DNA of 64,000 nt from Planctomycetota bacterium (GCA_015075375.1 JABTUM010000004.1:434001-498000), one strand, 5' to 3'; shown: positions 36,964-44,794, numbered from the stretch's first letter. Notes: a model not told the origin generated them from the letters alone. Translations and numbers: made by a program.

Positions 36964-37128
36964 GAGCCTCTAACAAAACCGGTGTCGTGGCGGCTGCGCC
37001 GCGCCGGTCAAGCAGGACGAAGAAAGCGAAGAAGCCGTATCGGGACGAGCATCCGGCGCCTGAGCTTGATGAAGTCCTGCGCAGGACCGCCGCAAGCAGA
37101 CGCCCGGCGAGGGTTTGGTTAGAGGCTC
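36964..37128. mobile_element. 165-bp MITE-like element with 17-bp terminal inverted repeats
   Basis: GAGCCTCTAACAAAACC at 36964-36980 is repeated inverted at 37112-37128 with one mismatch. The element is flanked by TAA on both sides (36961-36963 and 37129-37131), a 3-bp target duplication of the TNA type known for the IS5/IS1031-like group. It has no credible open frame. The interior carries a perfect 14-bp palindrome (GTCCTGCGCAGGAC, near 37073-37086). It lies exactly between two catabolic genes and provides AGAGG (37121-37125), 9 bases before the next ATG. Confidence 0.7.
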
Positions 37129-37134
37129 TAAACT

Positions 37135-38307
37135 ATGGAATCGCCTCCGACGCATCGCTTCGACGCGCCCGCCTGCGTGCAGCACGGCGCCGGGGTGCGC
37201 GCCCAGCTTCCCGAACGTGTGCGCGAGTTCGGCGGCACGCGCGTCCTCCTCGTCACCGATCCGGGCATCGTCAAATTGGGCGTCGCGGGCGAAGCCGTTG
37301 CCGCCCTCGAACGCGCGGGGATCGCCGTCGCCGTCTTCGACGGCGTGCAGCCCGATCCCACCGACGCCAACGTCGCGCAAGGCTTCGAAGCCCTGCGCGC
37401 GCATCGAGCCGACCTCGTCGTCGCGCTGGGCGGAGGTTCGCCCATCGACGTGGCCAAGGTCGTCGCGATTCGAGCGGCCAATCCCGAACCGCTCCCCGCG
37501 TTCATGGGCCTCCACAAAATCGCGCACCCCGGCCTGCCCGTCATCGCCATGCCCACCACCGCCGGAACCGGCAGCGAAGTCACCAAAGTGGCCGTGATCA
37601 CCGACGTGGGCCGGCGAGTCAAAATGATGATGCTCAGCGCCCGGCTGCTGCCGCGCGCCGCGCTCGTCGATTACGAACTCTCGCTCGGCATGCCCAAACC
37701 GCTCACCGCCGCCGTGGGCGTGGACACGCTGACGCACGGAATCGAAGCGTACGTCTCGCGCAAAGCCAACGCGCTCACCGATCCCCTCGCCTTGCAGTGC
37801 ATCGAACTCACCGCGCGCCACCTGCGCCAAGCCTGGGCCGAACCGTCGAACCGCGAAGCGCGCGAAGGCATGATGCTCGCCGCCACGCTCGGCGGACTGG
37901 CCTTCTCCAACAGCAGCGTGGCGCTGGTGCACGGCATGAGCCGCCCGCTCGGGACGCTGCTCCATCTGCCGCACGGCCTCTCGAACGCCGTCCTCCTGCC
38001 CGCCGTCACGCGCTACTCCATCCCGGCCGCGTCCGAACGCTACGCCGCCGTCGCCCGAACCGTCCGCTGCGCCGCTCCCGAAACCTCCGCTCCTGCCGCC
38101 TGCGCGGCGCTCGTCGAATGGCTCGAAGCCCTCAACCGCACGCTCGAAATCCCCCGCCTCTCCGAATGCGCCCGCCAACCCTGGTCCCGCGTCGAACCCG
38201 AACTCCTCAAGATGGCCCAAGACGCCCTCGCCTCCGGCAGCCCCGCCCAAAACCCCCGCCTCCCGACGCCGGAAGAAATCGCACAGCTTTATAGAGAAGC
38301 TTGGTAG
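37135..38307 (+). CDS. Iron-containing alcohol dehydrogenase
   Basis: A 390-residue group III ADH. The NAD-binding GGGSPIDVAK motif is near residue 105; metal ligands fit D-H-H-H (Asp in LVDYELS, His in DTLTHGIEAYV, His in VHGMSRPLG and HLPHGLSN). It probably reduces or oxidises an aldehyde from the adjacent DapA-like lyase pathway. The start lies 4 bases after the inserted MITE-like element, whose right end supplies the presumed ribosome-binding sequence AGAGG. Confidence 0.92.
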   Translation: MESPPTHRFDAPACVQHGAGVRAQLPERVREFGGTRVLLVTDPGIVKLGVAGEAVAALERAGIAVAVFDGVQPDPTDANVAQGFEALRAHRADLVVALGGGSPIDVAKVVAIRAANPEPLPAFMGLHKIAHPGLPVIAMPTTAGTGSEVTKVAVITDVGRRVKMMMLSARLLPRAALVDYELSLGMPKPLTAAVGVDTLTHGIEAYVSRKANALTDPLALQCIELTARHLRQAWAEPSNREAREGMMLAATLGGLAFSNSSVALVHGMSRPLGTLLHLPHGLSNAVLLPAVTRYSIPAASERYAAVARTVRCAAPETSAPAACAALVEWLEALNRTLEIPRLSECARQPWSRVEPELLKMAQDALASGSPAQNPRLPTPEEIAQLYREAW

Positions 38308-38424
38308 CAGCCGACCCGATCCGAAGAACGTCGAACGCCTCGCCGAGATTCACCGACGCCCAATCCGGAATGCGTGCAGGAAGATGCGAATTTAACTCCG
38401 CGTACCATGCTTCGAGCCCAAACC

Positions 38425-38457
38425 AAAAAAAATCGGCCTTGCGTAAGCAAGGCCGAT
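38425..38457 (-). terminator. Strong rho-independent terminator of the thioredoxin-like gene
   Basis: On the minus strand an 11-bp perfect stem (ATCGGCCTTGC with a GTAA-type 4-base loop) is followed by eight T (the A run at 38425-38432). It begins 28 bases after the stop of the upstream thioredoxin-like gene. This is the best terminator in the window. Confidence 0.9.
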
Positions 38458-38484
38458 CGGCTGCTACGTGTAAAGAATTTCGGA

Positions 38485-39573
38485 TCAGCGAACCTTGGAC
38501 ACCGCCAACCCGTGCTCGTCCACCGCCGCCTTAACCACTTCGGCGAACTGCGCTTTGCCGAAGGTTTGCAGATAACCATCCAGCAGCGGCTTTACCTTGG
38601 AAGTAAAGGTGCGCATATCGCGGCACTGCCGCATGGCCGGCACCAGCACCTGCCGGTAGCCGTCCTCCGCCTTCAGTTCTAACTGGACTTCTGGCTTTCG
38701 GTTCAGTTCCATGCCCAGCTTTCGCAGTTCCGCCATCTCCGGCGCCTTCGGGAACGCTTCGACGAACGCGATCGCCTCGCGGTAGGCCTGTACGGGATCA
38801 GTGGCGACTAACCCCTGGATTTGCGTCATGCGCCGCTTCCGCTCTTCCGCCACGCGCTCGCGAAGTTTCTTCGCGAAGCCCTGCGCTTCCGTATCGCCGG
38901 CCTTGGCTTCGGCCTTCAACAGCTCGACCTCAAGCAGCGAGAACTGTTGCAAGTCAAAGAGATGCGCCGCGTACTCCATGCTGGAGGGGATTTCCTTCAC
39001 ACCGAGCAGGCCGTTTGCACCCTTTAGACTGCGCTCAATGACCGTCTGGTGAATCGCCCGGCCGCGATCAGCGCCGCTTGACCATGTCCAACCCTTGCTC
39101 GCGTTGTAGGCGATCTTTCCTTCGGGATCCACGATTACGAGCCAGTTCGCCGCGTTCTTGGGCACGCCGTACGCGGAGGACGTCGCACCGCCAGCGTCTA
39201 CCATGTTCGCGAACGGCTTAAGGTCGTAACGGTCCACCTGCGCCTTGACCGAGCGCGCATCGCCCGTGCGGGACATGTTGATACCAATGAAGGTTACGTT
39301 CGGAGAGTTCTTGTACGACGCGTAGTCCTGAGCCAAACTGGCCAGGAAGGGTCCGGGGCCGCCTCAGCAGGCGACGTCGGCGTTCCAGAACGCCAACACG
39401 ACGCAATTGCCCTTCACGGCTTCGAGCGAGACCGGTGTGCCGATCCAGGCCGAAGCGATCAGCGCGGGCGCCTCCTTGCCCACGTCCTTATCCCAGCGTT
39501 CCGCCTGCTGCGCGCTCGCGCCGGTCGCCGCACATAGCACCAGCGCGCACAGCGTCCCTCTGCTTACTAGCAT
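38485..39573 (-). CDS. Secreted thioredoxin-fold protein with in-frame UGA (candidate selenoprotein)
   Basis: Read through TGA at 39364-39366 the gene encodes 362 residues: signal peptide (LVSRGTLCALVLCAATGASA), a redoxin domain (about 30-190) with FWNADVAC-UGA-GGPGPF at the active site and YGVPKNAANWLVIVDPEGKI as in TlpA/AhpC folds, then a helical C-terminal part. AGGAGG lies 7 bases before ATG, and an excellent terminator follows. The UGA takes residue 70, next to Cys69, where such proteins usually have the active-site Cys. A hairpin sits 18-37 bases after it. Either selenocysteine is inserted or the gene is broken. Confidence 0.75.
39327..39346 (-). promoter_or_regulatory. Candidate bacterial SECIS-like hairpin after the UGA
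   Basis: Counting from the base after UGA, 18-21 (CCTG) pairs with 34-37 (CAGG), a bulged U follows at 33, and 22-24 (GCC) pairs with 30-32 (GGC), leaving the apical loop AGUUU at 25-29. A loop 25 bases from the UGA with a G at its second position and a 3-bp upper stem fits the known bacterial SECIS pattern (16-37 bases, G within the first two loop positions). The bulge is on the 3' side, unlike E. coli fdhF. Confidence 0.45.
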
Positions 39574-39732
39574 CGCATACCCTCCTGTCCTCAGCCTGCC
39601 TCGAAAAATTATCCCACGTTCAAGACGATATTTTCCAGGTTTGTACTAGCTCGTCAAGAGGGTTTCACCTTGCGTTTGCGTCCATGCCCGACTCTCCTTA
39701 ACGTGGCGACCGAGACGGCTCTAACCCATTAT
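39574..39732. other. Spacer upstream of the thioredoxin-like gene
   Basis: No gene is recognised. It must hold the promoter of the minus-strand thioredoxin-like gene, but I see no convincing -35/-10 pair. Confidence 0.3.
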
Positions 39733-39918
39733 TCAAATGTGCGCAAAAGAACGGACGTTATCATCGGCTGGGCGTCCACGGGCAGTGCGAAGAGCCAGGA
39801 TCCGTGCGTCTCGTACTCGAAGGTGCATGGCGATGCGGTTGGAGCGGTAGCGCGTGCCGCACTCGAACGGGACGCAGCCGCTTACGGGGGGCATGGGCGG
39901 ATTCTGGGGCCGTTTCAT
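39733..39918 (-). CDS. Possible 61-aa protein coupled to the upstream membrane protein
   Basis: ATG overlaps the stop of the preceding gene (ATGA), suggesting coupling. Its N-terminal MPPVSGCVPFECGTRYR resembles MPTLSGSVPCECGTALR found near 41.8 kb on the same strand; the underlying 43-bp DNA repeat accounts for this. I do not recognise a domain. It may be only repeat debris. Confidence 0.3.
   Translation of the reverse strand: MKRPQNPPMPPVSGCVPFECGTRYRSNRIAMHLRVRDARILALRTARGRPADDNVRSFAHI
39854..39896. repeat. 43-bp direct repeat, copy A
   Basis: Begins GTGCCGCACTCG and ends GGGCATGG. It differs from copy B (41772-41814) at 4 of 43 positions. The two copies are about 1.9 kb apart within the cassette-like island. 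Confidence 0.75.
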
Positions 39919-40421
39919 TTCTGCGGCTCGTCGGGTGCTTCGGGAGGCTTAACAGTTTTCTGGGCCGCTACACCACATACGCGTTGAGTCTCATCTTTCA
40001 GCGACTCAAATCCTGCAATTGGGCCAATAAACCAAAACTGCTGCCCTCGATCATTTTCCACATAAAACCGATCCTCGTTCGAAGTCTGATGATATGCGAA
40101 TGCGCTGCAATCAATTTTCCGCCAAAAAAGAAAGTAGCGAACATAAATAAAATCGCTGCTCACTTTGACGCGAAAGCTCCAGGCTTCGATAGTTGCGCAC
40201 ACCAATGCAGCCCAAAAAAAGGGCAGAATATACCAAGCTTTAGGATTATAGCTTATAATCGCGTGAGCAAAAAAGGCACCTGAAACCACTGTCAAAATGA
40301 GGCAAAGCCATCGCCACTTTCCCGGGCGTCGATAATCGTGACTACCGCTAGAGCTAGACTCCAAGGCAATCCAAGCAAAGAGTCCTATGACGACTACCGC
40401 GACTATGACCTCTCTTAACAC
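39915..40421 (-). CDS. Small membrane protein with three TM segments and shared C-terminal tail
   Basis: About 168 residues if it starts at GTG 40421 (AAGGGG 5 bases upstream); a TTG at 40439 is the alternative. Three hydrophobic segments lie in the first half (VIVAVVVIGLFAWIAL; WLCLILTVVSGAFFAHAI; AWYILPFFWAALVCA), followed by a PH-like soluble part (FIYVRYFLFWRKIDC) and the tail AAQKTVKPPEAPDEPQK. Two further copies of this tail occur near 43.5 kb. The gene is less GC-rich than the neighbours and has an immunity-protein-like build, but this is inference. Confidence 0.55.
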   Translation of the reverse strand: MLREVIVAVVVIGLFAWIALESSSSGSHDYRRPGKWRWLCLILTVVSGAFFAHAIISYNPKAWYILPFFWAALVCATIEAWSFRVKVSSDFIYVRYFLFWRKIDCSAFAYHQTSNEDRFYVENDRGQQFWFIGPIAGFESLKDETQRVCGVAAQKTVKPPEAPDEPQK

Positions 40422-40667
40422 ATGAGCCCCTTGCCTCAATATGTAAGTGCTATTGGATTATTTGCTACCTCGACCAGTTCCACAGTCCACAAAGTAAGCC
40501 TGAGTTCCTGGCGGGGGATTGTCTTCACACTTCGTTCCTGCGACCTACTCCCAACACCAACAAGAAACACCACCAGGCCATTTAAGCTACGAGCCTTTGG
40601 CTTTTACCTCGGCGGGACTGTCTCCCACGGAACGCGCCAGTCTGCGCTGGTCGCACTTGCACTCCTT

Positions 40668-41006
40668 TCATCGCTCGGACTTCTTTTCGTCCTTCACGTC
40701 GGCTGAGCAGCTACATCGTGTACAGCTATTGTCTCTTAACCTTCTTTGCCTATACTCAAGCACAAAGGCAAATAACAGTATAATGGCAATTGCAAGAATT
40801 ATATTTACTACCAATTTGGCTGGAGTAAATATTTCAACCATACGCGCATCAACAACATTCCTTTCAAGAAATGCGAAGGGCCACCCCTTGCGATAAATTG
40901 ATACCGAGGATACCTCTTCAAAGACGGGGCGAAACTCAAGGTTGCGCCCGATAAAGAGTGAAGCAACTAATACACATAGTATAGCAGTCGAAAGATGAAA
41001 GCGCAT
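40668..41006 (-). CDS. 112-aa two-TM membrane protein
   Basis: Two hydrophobic segments (LSTAILCVLVASLFIG and LVVNIILAIAIILLFAFVL) flank a short extracytoplasmic loop; the C-terminal tail is Lys/Arg/Cys-rich. It is AT-richer than the catabolic genes and begins 8 bases after the stop of the toxin-like frame, which suits an immunity or partner gene. No known family recognised. Confidence 0.5.
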   Translation of the reverse strand: MRFHLSTAILCVLVASLFIGRNLEFRPVFEEVSSVSIYRKGWPFAFLERNVVDARMVEIFTPAKLVVNIILAIAIILLFAFVLEYRQRRLRDNSCTRCSCSADVKDEKKSER

Positions 41007-41014
41007 TATCAGCG

Positions 41015-41458
41015 TTAGCCCTTGTAATATTCCTCAAGCGTTCGATCAGTCGCAGTGGCATCTGTTGACGGACCAACTGCTGGAGGGAGCGCTCCGGTTG
41101 TCGGGTCGTACCCGACAATTTTTCCTGGACTAACTAGTTTCCACTTGCCTCCATCTGAAATTGCATTCTTTTGGTCTGTTGCGTAAACAGTACATCCGCT
41201 TGCCTGGGCCAGTCTCTGGAGGGCCGTTTGGGGAGGCGTTCCAATTGCCCCACCACCCCCGAAACTACATCCGTAAACATTAATCACACAGGGCTTACAG
41301 GCAAGGTTGCCAAGCTGTGATCCTAAGGTCGAAAAACTCAAATTTACCCTAGCATCTGTCGTGTCGGGAATATCGGATTCTCTCCTGTGCCCCCTACGTA
41401 ATCTTTGTCCAAAGTGAGCGTTTAATGGGTGGGGTAAATCGCGAGTAAATCGCCTCAT
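41015..41458 (-). CDS. Toxin-like C-terminal tip (caspase-like core) fused to repeat sequence
   Basis: The frame runs from inside the ~370-bp repeat into unique sequence; the true start is unclear (ATG 41458 is shown, a TTG at 41611 extends further). The unique part has CVINVYGCSFGGGG, ALQRLAQASGCTVYATD and GKWKLVSPG. This spacing of a beta strand ending in GCS/GCSxGG, a helix and a VYATD strand resembles the caspase-like (C80/CHAT-type) cores at the ends of polymorphic toxins. It lacks any secretion domain, so it is an orphan tip or a remnant. Confidence 0.4.
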   Translation of the reverse strand: MRRFTRDLPHPLNAHFGQRLRRGHRRESDIPDTTDARVNLSFSTLGSQLGNLACKPCVINVYGCSFGGGGAIGTPPQTALQRLAQASGCTVYATDQKNAISDGGKWKLVSPGKIVGYDPTTGALPPAVGPSTDATATDRTLEEYYKG

Positions 41459-41767
41459 CCGGATGGTAAGCAGACCGCGCTGAACGAGAGCGCGGCTTGC
41501 GGCCAGAGCGTTGGACGGCCTCTGCTTCGCGTGTGCTGCCTTCGATTCCCGGTAACAGTCCGTGTTCGGCGCGGACGTCCGGTTCGTTGCGGGCCACGGC
41601 CGCGATCCCAATTCACGCCAACTGGAATCATCATAACGCGGGTTAGGGGGGCGTCACTAGGGAAGTCGCGGCAGGGTGGCCTTGGGTGTCGGGCCGCTTA
41701 CGGCGGCGAACCAAACTTGATCAGGCTCGACGTTCGCGTGCTGCGGGCTGTCCGGCTCATCGCGTAG
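41386..41767. repeat. ~370-bp direct repeat, copy 1
   Basis: Begins TGTGCCCCCTACGTAATC and ends at GGCTCATCGCGTA. It matches 43024-43393 almost throughout (roughly 85 percent by eye), with one 11-base insertion (GCGAGTAAATC-like, near 41442). The sequences flanking the two copies differ completely. On the minus strand different reading frames follow each copy. It may be an IS end (TG...CA type) or the constant part of a cassette. Confidence 0.8.
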
Positions 41768-42022
41768 AGCAGTGCCGCACTCGCACGGGACGGAGCCGCT
41801 TAGGGTGGGCATGGCGCCTCCGGGGATCGTATTCGTACGACGAAAAAGTTCGCGTCCGCCGACTTCGTAAAGGTTCCCGTCCATGGACAGGTGGGACTGC
41901 CTGCTGACTCGCAGGCGGTCATTCACCGCCTTCTTTCTCCCAGGCTTCGACGGTTTCGTTACCTCCACCGCCGCTGGGATAGCTACCCGGTGGGACGACC
42001 TTTGCCGGGTCGGGTCTCGCAC
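41657..42022 (-). pseudogene. Possible remnant of a Mu/IS481-like transposase C-terminal domain
   Basis: A GTG-initiated frame whose middle part, RLRVSRQSHLSMDGNLYEV, resembles the beta-barrel C-terminal domain of rve-type transposases (RKVSKDGTVSFDGRLYEV-like). The flanks do not fit any family and the catalytic core is missing. The region overlaps the end of the HEAT-like gene and copy 1 of the large repeat. Weak similarity only. Confidence 0.3.
41772..41814. repeat. 43-bp direct repeat, copy B
   Basis: Partner of 39854-39896, four mismatches. It lies immediately beyond the end of the large repeat copy 1. Confidence 0.75.
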
Positions 42023-42864
42023 CCGCTGGAACCTTCCGCCTTTTCACGGCGCACCTGGGCCGGTACAGCCGGCCCAGCAGCCACTACAAGGCCGTCTAAA
42101 TCTTTGAGCGCTATTTCCCAATGCCGAGCATTCTCTACGGACGCGTGCTTCAGTAGATTAAGCGAACGTTGCATCTTTTTCCTAACTTTGGCGTCGCGCG
42201 CAATCCGAACTGCTTTTTCAATTTCACCAACGAGCGTACTTGCCAGCCCGGGACAATGGGAAACTCCCCTCAGAAAAAGACGGCGAACATTAACATCGCG
42301 GTCACACAGTATACGAACAAGCCGCTTGTGATTACGATGCAGCATGCCACCACTACAGGTAATAAGCCTGACCGCAGCCAAGCGAACTTTTTGAAATTTA
42401 CTTTTAAACATGCGGTCGAATAATTTATTCGACATGATTATCCTTACTTTATCTCTCGCCTTAACCGAGAGCACTACCGAGGCAATTGAAGCTGTTTTTG
42501 AGTTAAGCAAATATGGCTCAATCTCACTCCTAAGTGCGCCGAGCGCTTTAGATCTCGGACTCATCTGAATTAAAATTCTTATTGCAGCTCCTGCACCAAT
42601 ATGCTTCCTGTCGCCTGCGATCTCTAGCAGCCCGAAAAATGCGCGAGGGGACAGGTTAGAGATATCCGTTTGGGCCTCTGGAGAATCGATATATGCGAGC
42701 AGCCCATCTTGAAACTTCGGTAACGCTCGCTGCGTAGACAGTAATTGGCGCACAGCCTTATTGTTTTGATCATTTAGGTATTTAAATAGTTGTTTCAATA
42801 GCAAAACATACTGTCCTCTTAAAGCCGACAAACGCGCGCCTGGGGAGTCAAAAGGGGCCTTCAT
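41983..42864 (-). CDS. HEAT-repeat-like helical protein in the cassette array
   Basis: About 293 residues from ATG 42864 (a TTG at 42945 would add 27). The sequence is almost all helix with repeated pairs such as KVRLAAVRLITC and RDVNVRRLFLRGVSHCP, typical of HEAT-like repeats. The last ~30 residues (from about AAGPAVPAQ) look like an add-on from adjacent debris. It is AT-rich relative to the window. A 25-codon ATG frame (42955-42878) precedes it by 13 bases and is open back into repeat copy 2, as though a toxin tip preceded a partner gene. Function unknown. Confidence 0.5.
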   Translation of the reverse strand: MKAPFDSPGARLSALRGQYVLLLKQLFKYLNDQNNKAVRQLLSTQRALPKFQDGLLAYIDSPEAQTDISNLSPRAFFGLLEIAGDRKHIGAGAAIRILIQMSPRSKALGALRSEIEPYLLNSKTASIASVVLSVKARDKVRIIMSNKLFDRMFKSKFQKVRLAAVRLITCSGGMLHRNHKRLVRILCDRDVNVRRLFLRGVSHCPGLASTLVGEIEKAVRIARDAKVRKKMQRSLNLLKHASVENARHWEIALKDLDGLVVAAGPAVPAQVRREKAEGSSGCETRPGKGRPTG

Positions 42865-43023
42865 TTTGTTTGACAAGTTACCTTTTCTGCTTTCGACGTA
42901 GCTGCCAAGGATCCAGCGCCACTGACCACTTAACCGAGTCTTCAAATTCTACCATACCGGTATACTCATCTCGCTTTAGCGACCGCTTACCTCCCCAGCA
43001 AGTGTACGCACAATTTACTTCAC

Positions 43024-43393
43024 TGTGCCCCCTACGTAATCTTTGACCAAAGTGAGCGTTTAATGGATGGAGTAAATCGCCTCCTCCGGATGGTAAGCAG
43101 ACCGCGCTGAAATAGGGTGCGGCTGACGGCCGTGCATGGGACGGCCTCTTCTTCGCGTTTGCGGCCTTCGATTCCCGGCAACAGTCCGTGTTCGGCGCGG
43201 ACGCCCGGCTCTTGGCGGGCCACGGCCGCGATCCAAATTCACGCCAACTGGAACCATCATAACGCGGGTTAGGGGGGCGTCACTAGGGAAGTCGCGGCTG
43301 GGTGGCCTTGGGTGTCGGGCCGCTTACGGCGGCGCTCCCAACCAGCTCAAGCTCGACATCCGCGTGCTGCGATCAGTTCGGCTCATCGCGTAA
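43024..43393. repeat. ~370-bp direct repeat, copy 2
   Basis: Partner of 41386-41767. The left junction is sharp: unrelated sequence adjoins TGTGCCCCCTACGTAATC in both copies. On the minus strand the frame that ends in AHFGQRLRRGH continues for about 50 further codons of unique sequence and ends at 42878. Confidence 0.8.
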
Positions 43394-43470
43394 CGCGCGA
43401 GATGGATGTCGTTCTTTGAAATTCAAAAGCCTCGACGCATCCGAGCGCGTGAAGTGTATTCGAGCTTGTT

Positions 43471-43565
43471 TCATTTCTTCGGCTCGCTTGGATCTTCGGG
43501 AGGCTTCACAATCGCTTGAGCAGCTACAGGCTTAACAATCTCCTTGGCCGCTACAGCGGGCCCGT
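43471..43565 (-). pseudogene. Detached second copy of the C-terminal tail
   Basis: In the same frame as the next gene upstream but after its stop codon and a further TAA, this segment encodes a second tail with AAQAIVKPPEDPSEPKK before TGA. It looks like a tandem duplication of the last ~25 codons, or the leftover of a lost cassette. Confidence 0.5.
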
Positions 43566-43575
43566 TTTAAAAATT

Positions 43576-44133
43576 TCACTTATCGCGCGGCTCCGGTTCG
43601 CTGGGATGGTTAACAATGGCCTGGGCCGCTTCAGTCTCTACAACACTCTCAGCCTCTACCTTGCTCTTAAGGAGTAGTTTCTTAAATTCAGCAGAAGAAG
43701 TATAGCCAAATGCACGTGGGTCCTCAGTCGTAGCGTCGAAAAACACCAAAAACACCATTTCCTCTCCATTGGAGTAATAGTAAGCGACCGATCTTTCACC
43801 ATCGACATTGAGGTGATTATCTGGAGGACCTAAATATGAAACCAGTGTTTCTTCGGATAACGCTCGATCTCGGCTATGAACTTTTGCCAAACGTATGGAC
43901 AGGCTCTCAAATCGTGGACCTCTATGGGTTGGACCCTCTAAATCCATGTAAGAATAATAGTCCTCAAGTAATTCCACCTTGTAAATTCCAGTGTAACCCC
44001 CTGGATTACCGCGTCCTTGCGGATTTCTTGAAATTAAGCCGAAATTTGTCATTAGCAATGAAGTACCAACACAGCACCCAATAGCTACCGCGTAAATGAT
44101 TCCCCTATAAAGTCTTGGGTTGAACCCGACCAT
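43576..44133 (-). CDS. Single-TM protein with shared C-terminal tail
   Basis: A 185-residue protein from ATG 44133 (MVGFNPRLYRG). One TM (GIIYAVAIGCCVGTSLLM), then a soluble domain with GIYKVELLEDYYSYMDLEG and SVAYYYSNGEEMVFLVFFD. It ends in AAQAIVNHPSEPEPRDK, the tail shared with the protein at 39.9 kb. A GTG-type longer start (44274) is less likely. AT-rich; no family recognised. Confidence 0.55.
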   Translation of the reverse strand: MVGFNPRLYRGIIYAVAIGCCVGTSLLMTNFGLISRNPQGRGNPGGYTGIYKVELLEDYYSYMDLEGPTHRGPRFESLSIRLAKVHSRDRALSEETLVSYLGPPDNHLNVDGERSVAYYYSNGEEMVFLVFFDATTEDPRAFGYTSSAEFKKLLLKSKVEAESVVETEAAQAIVNHPSEPEPRDK

Positions 44134-44313
44134 AGTCCACCAGTTTTTACTCGCCGAAACTTTACGGAACAACACAAGTGTCGCCGGCTGATACGAACAG
44201 CCAAGCGAAAGCTGGCGGCAGTCCCCCCATTGAGGTACACCGCCATACAATCCAGTCCCAACATGGAGTAGCATAGCAAGGCGGACTTATGACGGGTGGC
44301 CGGGACCGGGTGC

Positions 44314-44344
44314 CACGGAGCAAGCGTCGTGTGCTTGCTCCGTG
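44314..44344. repeat. REP-like 12-bp palindrome beside the dead RAYT gene
   Basis: CACGGAGCAAGC at 44314-44325 pairs perfectly with 44333-44344 around a 7-base loop. It lies 20 bases after the stop of a RAYT transposase remnant; such hairpins are the typical substrates of these enzymes. No T tract, so not a normal terminator. Confidence 0.6.
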
Positions 44345-44363
44345 CCTCACCGCCCGCGCACGC

Positions 44364-44630
44364 TCACGCCTCCCTCCATTCGTCCACCGCCACCGGTTCG
44401 CCCTCTCGTCGCTCCTGCTCAAGCCACCGGAAACTCGACCAGCGCCAAGCATCCGGCGAACGCACGAGGCCGCGTTTAACGGGATTGTTGTGGCAATACT
44501 CCGCTTTCTCCCAGCGTTCGTTGGTGAGTAACGGCAGACGCCGATAGCACGAAAACGTCTAGAAGTGCACGTGGCCCGGCAGGTTGTATCGAACCGCTTT
44601 TCGGTACACGAAGCCGCGGTGGAGGGGCAT
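44364..44630 (-). pseudogene. Decayed REP-associated tyrosine transposase (RAYT, IS200-like)
   Basis: From ATG 44630 the frame reads YNLPGHVHF, an in-frame TAG, then TFSCYRRLPLLTNER, matching the N-terminus of Y1/RAYT transposases including the HxH-like metal site (here HVHF). It then jumps in frame to EYCHNNPVKRGLVRSP and WRWSSFRW, the conserved C-terminus. About 80 codons with the catalytic Tyr are missing. One stop codon and the internal deletion mean it is dead. A REP-like hairpin flanks it. Confidence 0.8.
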
Positions 44631-44644
44631 GCCAAGGAGTCTAG

Positions 44645-44794
44645 CCCGAGCGGTTCGCGGGCACGTTCGGTACGCCGCAGACCGGCATCGGCGCCCCGCC
44701 CACGATCCTGCTGCCGCTCGAACTCGAAGTGGACGGCCAGATCAGCGGCACCGAAACCCTGCTGCGGCTGAAGGGCTCGGCGTATCAGAAGTAG
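44645..44794 (+). pseudogene. Orphan C-terminal fragment on the plus strand
   Basis: A 49-codon open frame with no start codon context, directly after a TAG, reading TGIGAPPTILLPLELEVDG and LLRLKGSAYQK then TAG. It looks like a real beta-rich protein C-terminus cut off by the island. I cannot assign the parent gene. Confidence 0.4.

Noticed and set aside
39364..39366. Simple frameshift as explanation for the split thioredoxin-like gene
   Set aside because: Both halves are in exactly the same frame with only one TGA between them, so a frameshift is not needed.
41531..43393. Two similar plus-strand reading frames (41531-41767 and 43136-43393) as a gene family
   Set aside because: They lie within the ~370-bp repeat, have no ribosome binding site, and have no recognisable domain; DNA repeat similarity explains the match.
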